Shown: positions 9,345 through 18,335, counted from the first letter of the stretch. The stretch is 64,000 nt of DNA from Desulfobacterales bacterium (GCA_034520365.1 JAXHNP010000007.1:62001-126000), one strand, 5' to 3'. The notes: generated from the letters alone by a model not told the origin. Translations and numbers: made by a program.

Positions 9345-10166
9345 TCAGTCCAGCAGCAACATGTAGATGCCGGGATGAATGCCTTTGTTTTCCTCTGAAA
9401 GGGGCAGCGCATTGCCATAGACAATGCCCCCGCTCCCGCCGATGGCCACTTTTCCCTCGCTATCCGAGCCGATACCGCCCAGAGATGAAGACATTCCGGT
9501 GCGCAGCAGGGAAGCTGCCCCGGCCTCTATTTTATAGATAGTACCCTTGTCTGCCCCAATATATGATTGCTCGCCATCGTTTCCGGTATTATGAATGGCC
9601 ACAAATGTTTCTCCGCCGGACCAGGCGATCCCGACAAATTTATTTTCCGCCTTTTCAGAGAGATTGGTCACTGCCTGCCAGGTGCTGCCGTCATTTTTAC
9701 ATACCACGGTCCGGTCCCGGCCGGCTGCGCAAACCCATCCGCCGCCTGCCGCCACGCACGTGAGATCCTTGGTCGTGTGTGAGTTTTCAGCACTCCAAGA
9801 GCCGCCTGAATAGGATACAATGGCGCCTGCCTTTCCGACTGCATATACCTTTCCGTCATCTGCCAGTGCAACAGCCTTGAAATTTTTGCCCCCACCCGTA
9901 TACGTGTCGCCCCCGATGATGCCGGGATATCCGAGATAAGATTCCATGTCGTCATCCCATATCCGATCGGAAATGACATAAACATCAGTACCGGACACAG
10001 CCACATCCAGAAAGTCGACAAGGCTGCCACCGGATGTCACATTTGTCCAGGCAGAGCCGTTATAGCGTTTGGCAAAATATTGAGGACCACCCAGTTGATG
10101 TCCGGCCAAAAAGATATCGTTTTCCCCAAAAACCTTAAAGCAGGTGATCCTTAGCTGCATATCCAC
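9345..10166 (-). CDS. C-terminal half of a frameshifted secreted beta-propeller protein (HPGIYMLLLD tail)
   Basis: 273 aa. The ORF begins inside the end of the upstream ORF, and its first residues (LRITCFKVFGENDIFLAGHQ) continue that propeller naturally. Adding one G to the GGGG run near 10170-10173 joins the two frames as ...SAIDPGVDMQLRIT. Repeats such as GKVYAVGKAGAIVSYSGGSW fit the family of the gene at 5408-7573. It ends GIHPGIYMLLLD, so the tail belongs to the joined protein. Either a sequencing error, a real mutation or slippage explains the break. Confidence 0.7.
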   Translation of the reverse strand: MDMQLRITCFKVFGENDIFLAGHQLGGPQYFAKRYNGSAWTNVTSGGSLVDFLDVAVSGTDVYVISDRIWDDDMESYLGYPGIIGGDTYTGGGKNFKAVALADDGKVYAVGKAGAIVSYSGGSWSAENSHTTKDLTCVAAGGGWVCAAGRDRTVVCKNDGSTWQAVTNLSEKAENKFVGIAWSGGETFVAIHNTGNDGEQSYIGADKGTIYKIEAGAASLLRTGMSSSLGGIGSDSEGKVAIGGSGGIVYGNALPLSEENKGIHPGIYMLLLD

Positions 10167-11332
10167 CCCGGATCAATTGCAGAGAGCTTTGAACCGTTCC
10201 AGGCATAAATTTTATCACCGGTATCCATTTCGCCGGGACAAAGCCAGATTCGCTGGGCGCGCTGGGCAAATTGCCAGTTTTTTCCGGAGGCGATATCAAC
10301 TGTCAGCGGGGTTCGCTCAGCCCCGTCAAATCCGGATATTTTTCCATAATCCATGCCGATATAATATCCGCCGATACCATCGCTTACGATAATATTCTGG
10401 GAATTGTCAGAACCGGAATCAAACAAACGCGTGTAAGTCGATCCGTTCCAGTGATCAAGTTCTCCTCCTGCGCCTGCAAAATACATATTGGTTTCGGATG
10501 AACCGGAAATACTGTATTTGGATGCATCATAAAAAATACTGCCGCTATAAACTGTCTCCCAGGCACCGTCTGACTTTCTATTCAATACCTGGCTGGCATT
10601 TCCCGTAACAAATACATTGTCGGCATCCGGCCCCCACACGTCATAGAGAAGATCATTAGAGCTAAAATCGCATCCACCATCTTCTTCTTCCCGCTCCAGG
10701 CTCCAGTCGCCATTATCATAATGCAGAATGTGCCCGCATTCGCCCGCTGCATAAAAATCCGTGGCAGAAAATCCATAGACGGCATGAAATCCATAATCAG
10801 AATAGACGCCGGTATCCACGTATTCCCATGCCCCGCCAACCGTCCGGGCAATTGCGGTAGTGGATCTAGTCACCGCCCAGATTGTCCCGCCGCCGTCACA
10901 CCAGACATCGCTGAACACAAAATACTGGTCCCAGGTATCTGCGGGCGGGGTTTGAGCTGTCCATTCAGAGCCATCATAATGCAGGATCACTGAACGGCCT
11001 GCCGCCTGAACTTCTGAGTAATAATTGCCGCCAACCGCCCAGATATCATTTATGGATGTCCCGTGAATCCCATACAGGGCGTGATCAGTGGGAGTGGGCA
11101 TTATCGTGAAATCCGAGCCATCAAAAAAGATAATGGTCCCGCCGTCTCCTGCGAAATAAAAATTGTCCCCGTCAGGGCTCCATGCATCATTGATAGTATT
11201 GCCAACAGGCAATGGGTTTAAAAACATCATGTGATCCGCATTTTGACCACAAACCGGCTGAATAAATCCAAAAGCAGCCATCATCAGAACAGACACCGCC
11301 AGAACCCGAATACGTCGAAAAAACAAAATCAT
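10151..11332 (-). CDS. N-terminal half of the frameshifted secreted beta-propeller protein
   Basis: Signal peptide MILFFRRIRVLAVSVLMMAA, then FLNPLPVGNTINDAWSPDGD, which parallels the WQNPLPQGNRLNDVWGTSAN start of the protein at 5408-7573: the two are paralogues. Propeller repeats (GTIIFFDG, SVILHYDG, HILHYDN) run to the break at about 10160. I prefer the ATG at 11332 because GGGAG lies 8 nt before it; an in-frame ATG at 11347 also exists. Joined to the ORF ending at 9345 it would be about 660 aa and carry the tail. Confidence 0.75.
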   Translation of the reverse strand: MILFFRRIRVLAVSVLMMAAFGFIQPVCGQNADHMMFLNPLPVGNTINDAWSPDGDNFYFAGDGGTIIFFDGSDFTIMPTPTDHALYGIHGTSINDIWAVGGNYYSEVQAAGRSVILHYDGSEWTAQTPPADTWDQYFVFSDVWCDGGGTIWAVTRSTTAIARTVGGAWEYVDTGVYSDYGFHAVYGFSATDFYAAGECGHILHYDNGDWSLEREEEDGGCDFSSNDLLYDVWGPDADNVFVTGNASQVLNRKSDGAWETVYSGSIFYDASKYSISGSSETNMYFAGAGGELDHWNGSTYTRLFDSGSDNSQNIIVSDGIGGYYIGMDYGKISGFDGAERTPLTVDIASGKNWQFAQRAQRIWLCPGEMDTGDKIYAWNGSKLSAIDPGWICS

Positions 11333-11347
11333 GCGCATATCTCCCAT

Positions 11348-12045
11348 ACTTTGCTAAATTTTCTGATCACAGCTTCCATGCATGCGGGGCACCCCTCCCG
11401 TTTATCATCAAACCACCTGACGATGATATAACAATTTGATATATATATAATTTTTAATTTTTCTTTGTTTACTGTAAAGTGCGGCTCCAAACAGGTTAGC
11501 CAGCATTGCAGTTGCACTGCCAGAAGAGAAAGATAGAAAGCCCCTGGAATCTGCGATCCTGTTGCAAGAAACCGATTTTTCAAAAAATCATAGAATCAAA
11601 TGACTGAAAAATCAACTTGAAAATAATTAGGGCCTGAACGAAGCTACAAAAATTATTTAACCTGCGGCTGGCCTTGCCCAATGCAACCAACCTTTCCCGG
11701 ACACCGGTCAAACTAAGTGCTACAATAATTCCCAGGAATCCAGGGATTGCGGACGGCAATATTCTCGAGAGGGTTCCCTGCGATGTTTGCGGGGTTTGGC
11801 GGGGTTTCTGTCACTCTCTATAAGTTAATAGGCGCTTTATATTTTGTGGGGTTATTCAAACCCCGCGAAATCCTGCAAACCCCGCACCGCTTCAAGGCGC
11901 CGGCCACAGCCATTTTTTGGAGGTCACAGGGAGGGGACGGTAGCTGCCCCAGAAACCGCTTAACAATAGCCACAACCATCATATGGGTGGCACAGTTAGC
12001 GCTAATTTTCAGTTACTATAACTATACACGACCAAAACAATTCAG
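11348..12045. other. gene-free region with inverted repeats
   Basis: About 700 bp without a convincing gene. At 11775-11900 GTTTGCGGGGTTTGGCGGGG faces AACCCCGCGAAATCCTGCAA, forming a long imperfect inverted repeat. At 11983-12030 GGTGGCACAGTTAGCGCTAA recurs in similar form at 13336, so this may be one edge of an old integrated element. Confidence 0.45.
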
Positions 12046-12585
12046 CTAATCCTTATCTTCCAGCAGTAGTGTATTGGTTGCTGGTAGAGCAGCCGTAGCA
12101 TGCGCATCGATATCAATAAAGCTCCCGGTCAAAGTAATCGTGCCAGCAGAGAAATGCTCGCCGTATTCGAGCGAATTAACATTGAAATCATTGCCTACCG
12201 CATGAAAAGTGCCGTTTAGCGTATCTTTATTAATCTCCATATGGATAACATCAGTATCTCGATTGCCACTTCCATCCGAATGTTTCTGGGTTCCCGACAT
12301 TGACAGGTAAAGCGTATCTCCAATCAAGACACCACCCCCGGCAAATATGACATCTCCATCGTCGGCCAGAGGTATGTATGCTTGCATTGTATAATATGCT
12401 CCACCCATGTGGGTAATGGACCCATTCATTGTCGCACTTTCGGAAGTATCACCTTCATCATTTTTAGTAATAGAGATAGTCCAAGTGGTCTCTCCCAAAT
12501 ATTGGGCTGCAGTTGAAATGGATACGACAGTGAACATCAGAAATACAGACAACAGTAAGCCAAAGATAAGTTTTTTTGTCTTCAT
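12046..12585 (-). CDS. small secreted protein with LPxxxTLLLED tail
   Basis: 179 aa with a signal peptide (MKTKKLIFGLLLSVFLMFTV, cleavage near STAA). The mature part is rich in short beta strands (TTWTISITKND, GSITHMGGAYYTMQAYIPLA, GTITLTGSFIDI), suggesting a small beta-barrel or lipocalin-like fold; I do not recognise the family. It ends AALPATNTLLLEDKD, the tail with four extra residues. GAAAGGAAAG precedes the ATG. Confidence 0.8.
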   Translation of the reverse strand: MKTKKLIFGLLLSVFLMFTVVSISTAAQYLGETTWTISITKNDEGDTSESATMNGSITHMGGAYYTMQAYIPLADDGDVIFAGGGVLIGDTLYLSMSGTQKHSDGSGNRDTDVIHMEINKDTLNGTFHAVGNDFNVNSLEYGEHFSAGTITLTGSFIDIDAHATAALPATNTLLLEDKD

Positions 12586-13096
12586 GAGTCTTTCCTTTCA
12601 TCATTTTTTTGAGGGGGTTATACTTATAGTTTCTCAGTGTTGACCATTAGTTACTGGAGGAATTCAGTTTATCCAAAGCACTTTTATAATTCAAGAAACA
12701 AAATACACCGGAAAACAATAGCATAAGTGATACCTGAATTCTTCAGGTAAACCAACAGAGGTTCCGTTTGTTGGCAACTGAAGTTTTATCGAAAGCAAAT
12801 TTCAATCGATGTATTCAGAATGGTCTGTTCAGTCGACACTCTGATGCATCTAAGATTGGTGCCAATTGACCGAAACTGATGAAAGAGATTGTTGACCGAC
12901 ATGCTTCTGCCAGTTTTCTCCATGAGGTCACGTTCGAAAGGTCACGGTTGATTTGTTTTGAAAGGCAGGCCGAAAAGTTGGAATGAACTTAACCATGGTA
13001 CCTAACCCAAACCATAAGGCCACCCCTTTTCATTTTCTGCCTCCTCCGGGATGCCCCCTACCGCCATGTTTCCGGATTGAAGTCAGCCCATGTTAA
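12586..13096. other. gene-free region
   Basis: No gene, repeat or structured element that I can support; it separates the secreted-protein gene from the AlpA-like gene. Confidence 0.4.
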
Positions 13097-13300
13097 TTAA
13101 CTCATTGCCTCTGGCCATTTTAACCTTTCAGTTCCGTTTTCAATCAGCTTATTAATATCAGATTCACGCCAGCAGGTGGTACGAGGGCCGAGCTTGATGG
13201 GCTGGGGGTAACGACCCTCCTTAACTCCTTTATACCATGAGCTTCTTGAAATGGGAATTATTGCCAGGACTTCTTTGCCCCTCAATAATCTGTCTGTCAT
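13097..13300 (-). CDS. AlpA-family DNA-binding regulator
   Basis: 67 aa. LLRGKEVLAIIPISRSSWYKGVKEGRYPQPIKLGPRTTCW and RESDINKLIE fit the AlpA/excisionase winged-helix family (recognition helix SRSSWYKG, then basic wing). Such proteins control excision genes of P4-like elements. AAAGGAGC lies upstream of the ATG. No integrase or primase remains nearby, so it is probably the last intact gene of a lost integrated element. Confidence 0.85.
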   Translation of the reverse strand: MTDRLLRGKEVLAIIPISRSSWYKGVKEGRYPQPIKLGPRTTCWRESDINKLIENGTERLKWPEAMS

Positions 13301-13744
13301 TGCAAAAGCTCCTTTTGTTTAACGGTTTCATTTTTGGGTGGCACAGGTGGCGCTAATTATAACTTTTTATAACTCTATACACCCTACCCCCATCTCCCCC
13401 AGTTACAAGAAAAAAACGGTTTATATCCATGTCAGAACTATGTGCCACCTGCGCCACCCAGGCGAATCTTGTGACAGGGATTAAGGGGGTGGCGGTTATT
13501 TATGCGTGGGGGGTTGGACACCTGTCCGACACCGGGGGGTGCATCAAATCCCGCCTGATATAGGAATCTTCGAGTCAGGAGGGTGTATATTCTCAATATA
13601 GAGCTGACCTTAATATATGGGGGTCGGCCTTAAATCTGAAAAATCAAATCTGAAAAATCAGGATTTTGTTTGAGAGTGCTGAGCGGCGCAGGTGCCAATA
13701 TAACTGAAGGTTCAATGCAGCGTACTGGCTTAAGTGCGATCAGA
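13301..13744. repeat. inverted GGGTGGCACAGGTGGCGC repeats, remnant of an integrated element
   Basis: GGGTGGCACAGGTGGCGCTA at 13336 faces its inverted partner TGTGCCACCTGCGCCACCCA at 13440; a third, direct copy is at 11983. Dyads of this type sit beside primase/AlpA gene blocks in P4-like elements (my recollection). No gene is visible. Confidence 0.45.
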
Positions 13745-13949
13745 TTATATTAGTGCGCTTATTCCTTTTCTTTCCATAATATCCAATAGTTTTTTGGATG
13801 CACCCGCTGGTTTTTTGCTGCCCTGTTCCCATTTTTGAACGGTTGAAGGGCTAATATTAAAAAGACTGGCAAGCGCCGCTTGGCTTAACCGGAATTTTTT
13901 CCGTATGGAAATAATTCTTTCAGGGGTATATTCCTGTACTTCAGGTACA
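13745..13949 (-). pseudogene. 3' part of a HigA/NadS-type antitoxin gene cut by the IS21 element
   Basis: Encodes the helix-turn-helix half: EVQEYTPERIISIRKKFRLS, then QAALASLFNISPSTVQKWEQ, KKPAGASKKLLDIMERKGIS. The apparent ORF extends to 14020, but its first ~22 residues (MADFVRNRRPKSPGMSGRLR) are just translated IS terminal repeats. Removing 13950-16858 plus one 6-bp repeat rejoins this piece in frame with the start at 16965, giving a 101-aa antitoxin. The chimera might still bind DNA. Confidence 0.85.
13944..13949. repeat. IS21 target-site duplication, left copy (GGTACA)
   Basis: GGTACA directly precedes the TGCGTATTCCGG end of the element and is repeated at 16859-16864. Confidence 0.85.
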
Positions 13950-14114
13950 TGCGTATTCCGGCGAAGTCGGCCACTCATTCCGGGCGATTTCGGCCGCCTG
14001 TTCCGGACGAAGTCGGCCACCTGTTCCGATTGATTCCGGCCACTCGTTCCGGATGATGTCGGCCACTTTTTCGGAGCAAAGCGACGCTGTCTTTTCCTTC
14101 ACAAATTACTCGCT

Positions 14115-14852
14115 TTAAGTCAACTTTCTTTTTTTCTTCCGCATAGAGTCTCCTTTCAGATTGATTTTGTATGCATTGTGAACCAGGCGGTCGAGGATGG
14201 CATCGGCCAGGGTCGGATCATCGATGACCTCGTGCCAATGCGATACCGGCAGCTGGCTGGTGATTACTGTTGAGTGGATCTCACAGCGATCCTCTATGAT
14301 TTCAAGAAAATCCCGCTGCTGCTCCTTGGTAAGGTTTGATAAGCCCCAGTCATCGAGGATTAATAAGTGCGTTTTGGCAAAGCCGGCCAAAAGTTTGCCG
14401 TAACGGCCGTCGCCTTTGGCCAGACTCAGCTCGGAGAACAATTTCGGCACCCGCAGATACAACGCACTGTATCCTTCCAGACAGGCCTTGTGGGCAAGTG
14501 CGCAGGCCAAATACGATTTTCCGATCCCGGTCGGCCCGGTGATAAATACATTGTGACGGGCTTTTAACCATTCGCAGGCGGCAAGCGATAATATGAACTG
14601 CTTATCCAGCCCCCGGGGATAGGTATAATCTATGTCCTCCATACTGGTCTGATGCCGCAGCTTGGCTTTTTTCAGCCGGGTCTTTAGCTGTCTATCCTGC
14701 CTTTCTGTATGTTCTCGATCCACAAGCAGACCCAAGCGTTCTTCAAAGGAGAACTTTTCGATATCAGCCGTCTGCAGTTGCTCTTCAAATGCCTTTCGCA
14801 TGCCGTAGAACTTCATTGCCTGTAATTTGTCCATAATCGGATGGGTCAACAT
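14115..14852 (-). CDS. istB: IS21-family helper ATPase IstB
   Basis: 245 aa, the usual length. AAA+ ATPase with Walker A GPTGIGKS (about residue 108), Walker B LLILDDWG and the IstB N-terminal helical region (MDKLQAMKFYGMRKAFEEQL). It regulates target choice by the IstA transposase. It follows IstA on the minus strand, but with a ~230-bp gap that is unusual for this pair and holds a large palindrome. Confidence 0.95.
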   Translation of the reverse strand: MLTHPIMDKLQAMKFYGMRKAFEEQLQTADIEKFSFEERLGLLVDREHTERQDRQLKTRLKKAKLRHQTSMEDIDYTYPRGLDKQFILSLAACEWLKARHNVFITGPTGIGKSYLACALAHKACLEGYSALYLRVPKLFSELSLAKGDGRYGKLLAGFAKTHLLILDDWGLSNLTKEQQRDFLEIIEDRCEIHSTVITSQLPVSHWHEVIDDPTLADAILDRLVHNAYKINLKGDSMRKKKRKLT

Positions 14853-14964
14853 GATATATTTTCCTTTTTTATCTTTTCAAAGTTTAATGAATAGGCTATA
14901 TTGATATCCGCCTTTGCCGGAGGATAGGGCAACGCTGGGGAGCGACCCGAGCGCCGGCCAGGGT

Positions 14965-15018
14965 GACCGAAGTATGAGGGCCGTACCCTGCGTGCGGCCC
15001 ATCTCTCATACTTTGGTC
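14965..15018. repeat. 54-bp palindrome between istA and istB
   Basis: GACCGAAGTATGAGGGCCGT is mirrored by GCGGCCCATCTCTCATACTTTGGTC-type sequence to 15018, giving a long imperfect hairpin around ACCCTGCG. It sits within the gap between the two IS21 genes and may be a REP-like insertion or a structure regulating istB. Confidence 0.6.
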
Positions 15019-15081
15019 CATAATGCGTTAACCCCCGGGGTTTGGGGGCAGCGCCCCCAATTAAGATCAGATCCATACCTT

Positions 15082-16629
15082 TTACTCGTAATATTTCCCG
15101 CCCCTGATGTTGGCGTGGTCAATCGGCTTCCCCGAAGACTCTTCCTCGGCCAGGGGCTTGCGATCCAGCCCGTTCTTCAGGATGGACTCCACGCTTTTAT
15201 AGCTTTTGCCGCCGATTTGATTGGCCCGACAGGCAGCGGCTTCAAGCCGCTCCTCCCCATAGCTTTTGCCCAGCCGAAGAATGCCCAGACAGCTGCGAAA
15301 GCCCTGCTGAGGATGGATACGAACAGCCATCACTTTTTCGATCAACTCAGCCGTATGGGGGCCGATTTTACCAGCCCAGCGCACCAGGCGCTCAGGCGTC
15401 CATTCCGCATATTGCTGGTGCTTTTTGGGCATATGTTCCTTGAGCGTGGTATGCCGGCCCATCCGGTCGCTTGAGGCATGACTGGCCACCCTTTTGCCCT
15501 TATAAAAGCATTCCACGGTATTGGCGGTTATCCTGACGTCGAGCTGCTTTTTCATAAGCTGGTAAGGCACACTGTAATAATGGCCGTCGACTTCCACATG
15601 ATAATCAACATGCACCCGGGCTTTTTTCCATTGGGCAAACTGATACCGTGCCATGGGCAGCGGTTTTAAAGCCGGCTTGTCCATGGACTCAAACACGCTT
15701 TTTCGGGTTCCCGGCAATTTCTGGAAGGACTTGTTGTTTAGCTCAACCAAAAGCTCATCGATCGCCCGGTTTAACTCGGTGACACTGAAGAACGTCCGGT
15801 TGCGAAGCCTAGCCAAAATCCAGCGTTCCACAATCTGGACGCTGACCTCAGCCTTGGCTTTATCCTTGGGTGCCCGGACCCGGGCCGGGATAACAGCGGT
15901 GTCATAATGATTGGCCATATCCAGATACGTGGGGTTTAGATCCGGCTCATATCGACAGGCCTTGTTCACACCGCTTTTGAGATTATCGGGGATGACCAGC
16001 TCCGGCACACCGCCTAAAAATTCAAATACCCGGACATGGGAATCAATCCAGTCCGACAGGTTTTGACTCAAGCTTGCTTCGGCGTAGGTGTAATTGGAAG
16101 CGCCCATACAGGCGATAAAGATCTGGGCCTCGGAGGTGGTGCCGCTTCCGGAATCGGTAATCGGCACGGTCATGCCGCTGTAGTCGACAAAGAGCTTTTC
16201 TCCTGCCCGGTGGTCCTGGCGCATGACCGGGTCCAGTTTATCGCGCCATTGGCGATAGAGATGACAGAACTGGCTGTATTGATAGCCTTGGGGGTTTTGG
16301 GCTTTATATTCATGCCATAACAGCATGAGGGTCACGCCCTTGCGTTTGAGCTCCTGGTGGACATAGGAGAAATTTAAAGGCGGCCGGTGATCCTTGGACG
16401 TGCAGGGCACCTGGTCAAACAGGATCTTTTCTAATTGCGCATCATCCATATCCTCCGGAAGCGGCCAGCCAAGGCCCGCAGCCTTGACCCGCTGGATATA
16501 ATCGCCTACCGTGCTACGGGCGATGGAAGTACTGTTGGCAATCTTTCGGTTACTGAGTTTGCATTCGAACTTGAGACGTAAAACTTCTTTGATTTTTCGC
16601 ATGGTGATTCGCTCCGCTGGCATTTGCAC
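15082..16629 (-). CDS. istA: IS21-family transposase IstA
   Basis: 515 aa. N-terminal helix-turn-helix (LSNRKIANSTSIARSTVGDY, residues ~23-45) and an rve-type DDE core: Asp in LFVDYSGMTVP, Asp in ELVIPDNLKSG, Glu in KAKAEVSVQIVERW. A C-terminal beta-barrel domain follows (VDYHVEVDGHYYSVPYQL). Catalyses transposition of the element. Intact, preceded by a good ribosome site (GGAGG). Confidence 0.95.
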   Translation of the reverse strand: MQMPAERITMRKIKEVLRLKFECKLSNRKIANSTSIARSTVGDYIQRVKAAGLGWPLPEDMDDAQLEKILFDQVPCTSKDHRPPLNFSYVHQELKRKGVTLMLLWHEYKAQNPQGYQYSQFCHLYRQWRDKLDPVMRQDHRAGEKLFVDYSGMTVPITDSGSGTTSEAQIFIACMGASNYTYAEASLSQNLSDWIDSHVRVFEFLGGVPELVIPDNLKSGVNKACRYEPDLNPTYLDMANHYDTAVIPARVRAPKDKAKAEVSVQIVERWILARLRNRTFFSVTELNRAIDELLVELNNKSFQKLPGTRKSVFESMDKPALKPLPMARYQFAQWKKARVHVDYHVEVDGHYYSVPYQLMKKQLDVRITANTVECFYKGKRVASHASSDRMGRHTTLKEHMPKKHQQYAEWTPERLVRWAGKIGPHTAELIEKVMAVRIHPQQGFRSCLGILRLGKSYGEERLEAAACRANQIGGKSYKSVESILKNGLDRKPLAEEESSGKPIDHANIRGGKYYE

Positions 16630-16858
16630 CTCCTTTGAATGATTAAAAGAGGCACAACTTACCGCTAATAATTTTTGTTCACCAGCGAAGCTTTGCTCAA
16701 AAAATTACTTGTGATGGGTGGCCGAAATGGATCGGAATCACCGGCCGACTTCCGTCGGAATCGGTGGCCGAAATCAATCGGAATCACTGGCCGGAATCAT
16801 CCGGAATTGGTGGCCGAGATGAATCGGAATTGGTGGCCGAAATCATCCGGAATATGCA

Positions 16859-16965
16859 GGTACACAAAGATTTTCGATATTTTTCATTGTAATATCATCT
16901 ACTAAACCACTTTTATGTAGGTCTTTTACAGTATTTGTAATTGATTTTGCGATGGATTTTCTCAT
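16859..16965 (-). pseudogene. 5' part of the antitoxin gene split by the IS21 element
   Basis: Starts with ATG at 16965 and reads MRKSIAKSITNTVKDLHKSG, LVDDITMKNIENLCV, the typical N-terminal helix pair of NadS/HigA-type antitoxins, then runs into the insertion sequence. Its ATG overlaps the toxin stop (ATGA at 16962-16965), so the operon was toxin first, antitoxin second. The first six bases (16859-16864) are the right target duplication. Confidence 0.88.
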
Positions 16966-17330
16966 GATTTCACCTCAATTAAGTCTTTATTGTCTATGGC
17001 TATTGTTATCTCTTCAGGTGTTAGCCTCAGCAAAATTTTTGATAATTCTTTGAAAGCAATAAGTTCCTTTTTTGATAAATTTGATTTTTCATTTTTAGCA
17101 AAACCATGAATAAAAATTGCCCGATCGCCTTTTTTATAACAAATAATGGTTCGTCCGCCACTGCTTTTGCCTTGACCCGCAAAACGGATTCTTTTTTTAT
17201 AAAGGTAACCGCCAAGATTTGCTTCGAAGTTCCCGGCAATAACCTCTGTCAATGCATTGGCAAGTTCTTGCTTCGGAATTTTCTGTTTGGCTGCCCATCT
17301 TGAAAAATGTTTTGTCATTAGTTTTTTCAT
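16962..17330 (-). CDS. RelE/HigB-type toxin with disrupted antitoxin partner
   Basis: Encodes MTKHFSRWAAKQKIPKQELA, then EANLGGYLYKKRIRFAGQGK and IFIHGFAKNEKSNLSKKELI: the RelE-superfamily toxin usually paired with a NadS-like antitoxin, an mRNA interferase by family. I choose the start at 17330 (MKKLMTKH) because a 21-bp operator-like palindrome lies just upstream at 17339-17359; a start at 17369 would run through it. The antitoxin gene is split by an IS21 element, so either the toxin is inactive or silent, or the chimeric antitoxin still neutralises it. No obvious mutation is seen in the toxin. Confidence 0.82.
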   Translation of the reverse strand: MKKLMTKHFSRWAAKQKIPKQELANALTEVIAGNFEANLGGYLYKKRIRFAGQGKSSGGRTIICYKKGDRAIFIHGFAKNEKSNLSKKELIAFKELSKILLRLTPEEITIAIDNKDLIEVKS

Positions 17331-17338
17331 TAATCTTA

Positions 17339-17359
17339 ATATAGCACTTAGTGATATAT
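17339..17359. promoter_or_regulatory. operator-like palindrome of the toxin-antitoxin operon
   Basis: ATATAGCACTTAGTGATATA-T is a 21-bp dyad with one mismatched pair. It covers a TATATT -10-like box on the minus strand and fits autorepression by the HTH antitoxin. Confidence 0.6.
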
Positions 17360-17499
17360 TTTCAACCAAATATTTTTCCCACCAGAATATGGCTATGGCA
17401 TTTTAATATGAAGAGGTTGCCAAACATTCAGTATTATAGAAAGTTTTAGTGGTGGGAATAACGATAACATTCTTGACCAATATTGCCTGCTTATCAGTA

Positions 17500-17620
17500 A
17501 GGAATGTAAAAAGAATCCGTCAGCTATCCTGTAAAAATGGGGCATACAATATGTGATAGTAACCTGCGGCGGACCAAAGGCCGGCATTACTGTCTTTTCT
17601 GTTTGACAGTCTTCACCTTG
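17500..17620 (+). repeat. leader repeat, copy without riboswitch
   Basis: GCTATCCTGTAAAAATGGGG, CATACAATATGTG and GGCGGACCAAAGGCCGGCAT recur at 27975-28075 (before riboswitch B) and in part at 23545-23600 (before riboswitch A) and 25640-25690. Here the downstream promoter and aptamer are missing. Confidence 0.65.
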
Positions 17621-17917
17621 CTGTTTTCAACAATTTGTAGAGATTGATACTTGTCGGTTTTTTTTCACTCTGGCGAACATGGAAGCCTTTCTTATAAACA
17701 CTCACATTATCGAACATAGGATATTGATTTATCGTTATAGTATTTTTATTTATTTGGCACTACCTTTTGGGGGCACAGAAAATTTCAATTCATAGAAATA
17801 CAGGCACTTATGCGTCGCAGAGGGCTAAAATCGGATGTCAACTGTTAAAGATCAGCCCCATTTTTCAACGCACGGCTAATTTGTTCTAACCGCAAAACCC
17901 ATAACCACGGTCCTGTT

Positions 17918-18010
17918 AACGGACAATTAGTCGGCACGGTGGCCGACTCTACGACGCATGTGGCCGTAGGGCAGGCCACCGTGCCTGCCTAAGAAAAGAC
18001 AGAACAAATT
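17918..18010. repeat. palindromic intergenic repeat, copy 2
   Basis: GTCGGCACGGTGGCCGACTC and GTAGGGCAGGCCACCGTGCC arms, ending in AGACAGAACAAATTTG. Confidence 0.65.
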
Positions 18011-18227
18011 TGCCCATTTTTTCAACGCTTCTTACTTGATTTTGCAATGCAATTTCTGTAAACTTCCTTTTGACGGGTTTCTTTTTTTTGTATGCTGCAA
18101 TAAAATTATAGGTGTATCAATTCAGCAATGATGCAGGGGGAAAGCATCATCGCGCATCCTGACCTTCTAAGTAACTTCACGGGTATTAGGTTTTGGGTAT
18201 TAGGTATTAGGTTAATGGAATCAAGAA

Positions 18228-18335
18228 TTTATGGTCGCACGGTGGCCGACCATACTACGATGAATCGGGTTTTTCCCCATTCGTAGGGCGGGCCACCGTG
18301 CCCGCCTGAAAAATAGATAGAACAAATTTACCGTG
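18228..18335. repeat. palindromic intergenic repeat, copy 3
   Basis: GGTCGCACGGTGGCCGACCA arm, then CGTAGGGCGGGCCACCGTGC and CTGAAAAATAGATAGAACAA: the reverse orientation of copy 1. Confidence 0.7.

Larger units (their letters stand above)
13950..16858 (-). mobile_element. IS21-family insertion sequence, about 2.9 kb
   Basis: Ends are TGCGTATTCCGG and CCGGAATATGCA (inverted, TG...CA as in IS21). Inside each end lie several copies of a ~22-bp repeat (GGCCGAAATNNATCGGAAT type): about four on the left (13958-14075) and six on the right (16720-16850), the multiple terminal transposase sites typical of IS21. Encodes IstA and IstB, both intact, and is flanked by GGTACA duplications. Confidence 0.93.

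Noticed and set aside
13745-14020. The 91-aa HTH ORF as an ordinary intact antitoxin gene
   Set aside because: Its first ~22 codons lie inside the IS21 terminal repeats; the true start is at 16965, beyond the insertion.
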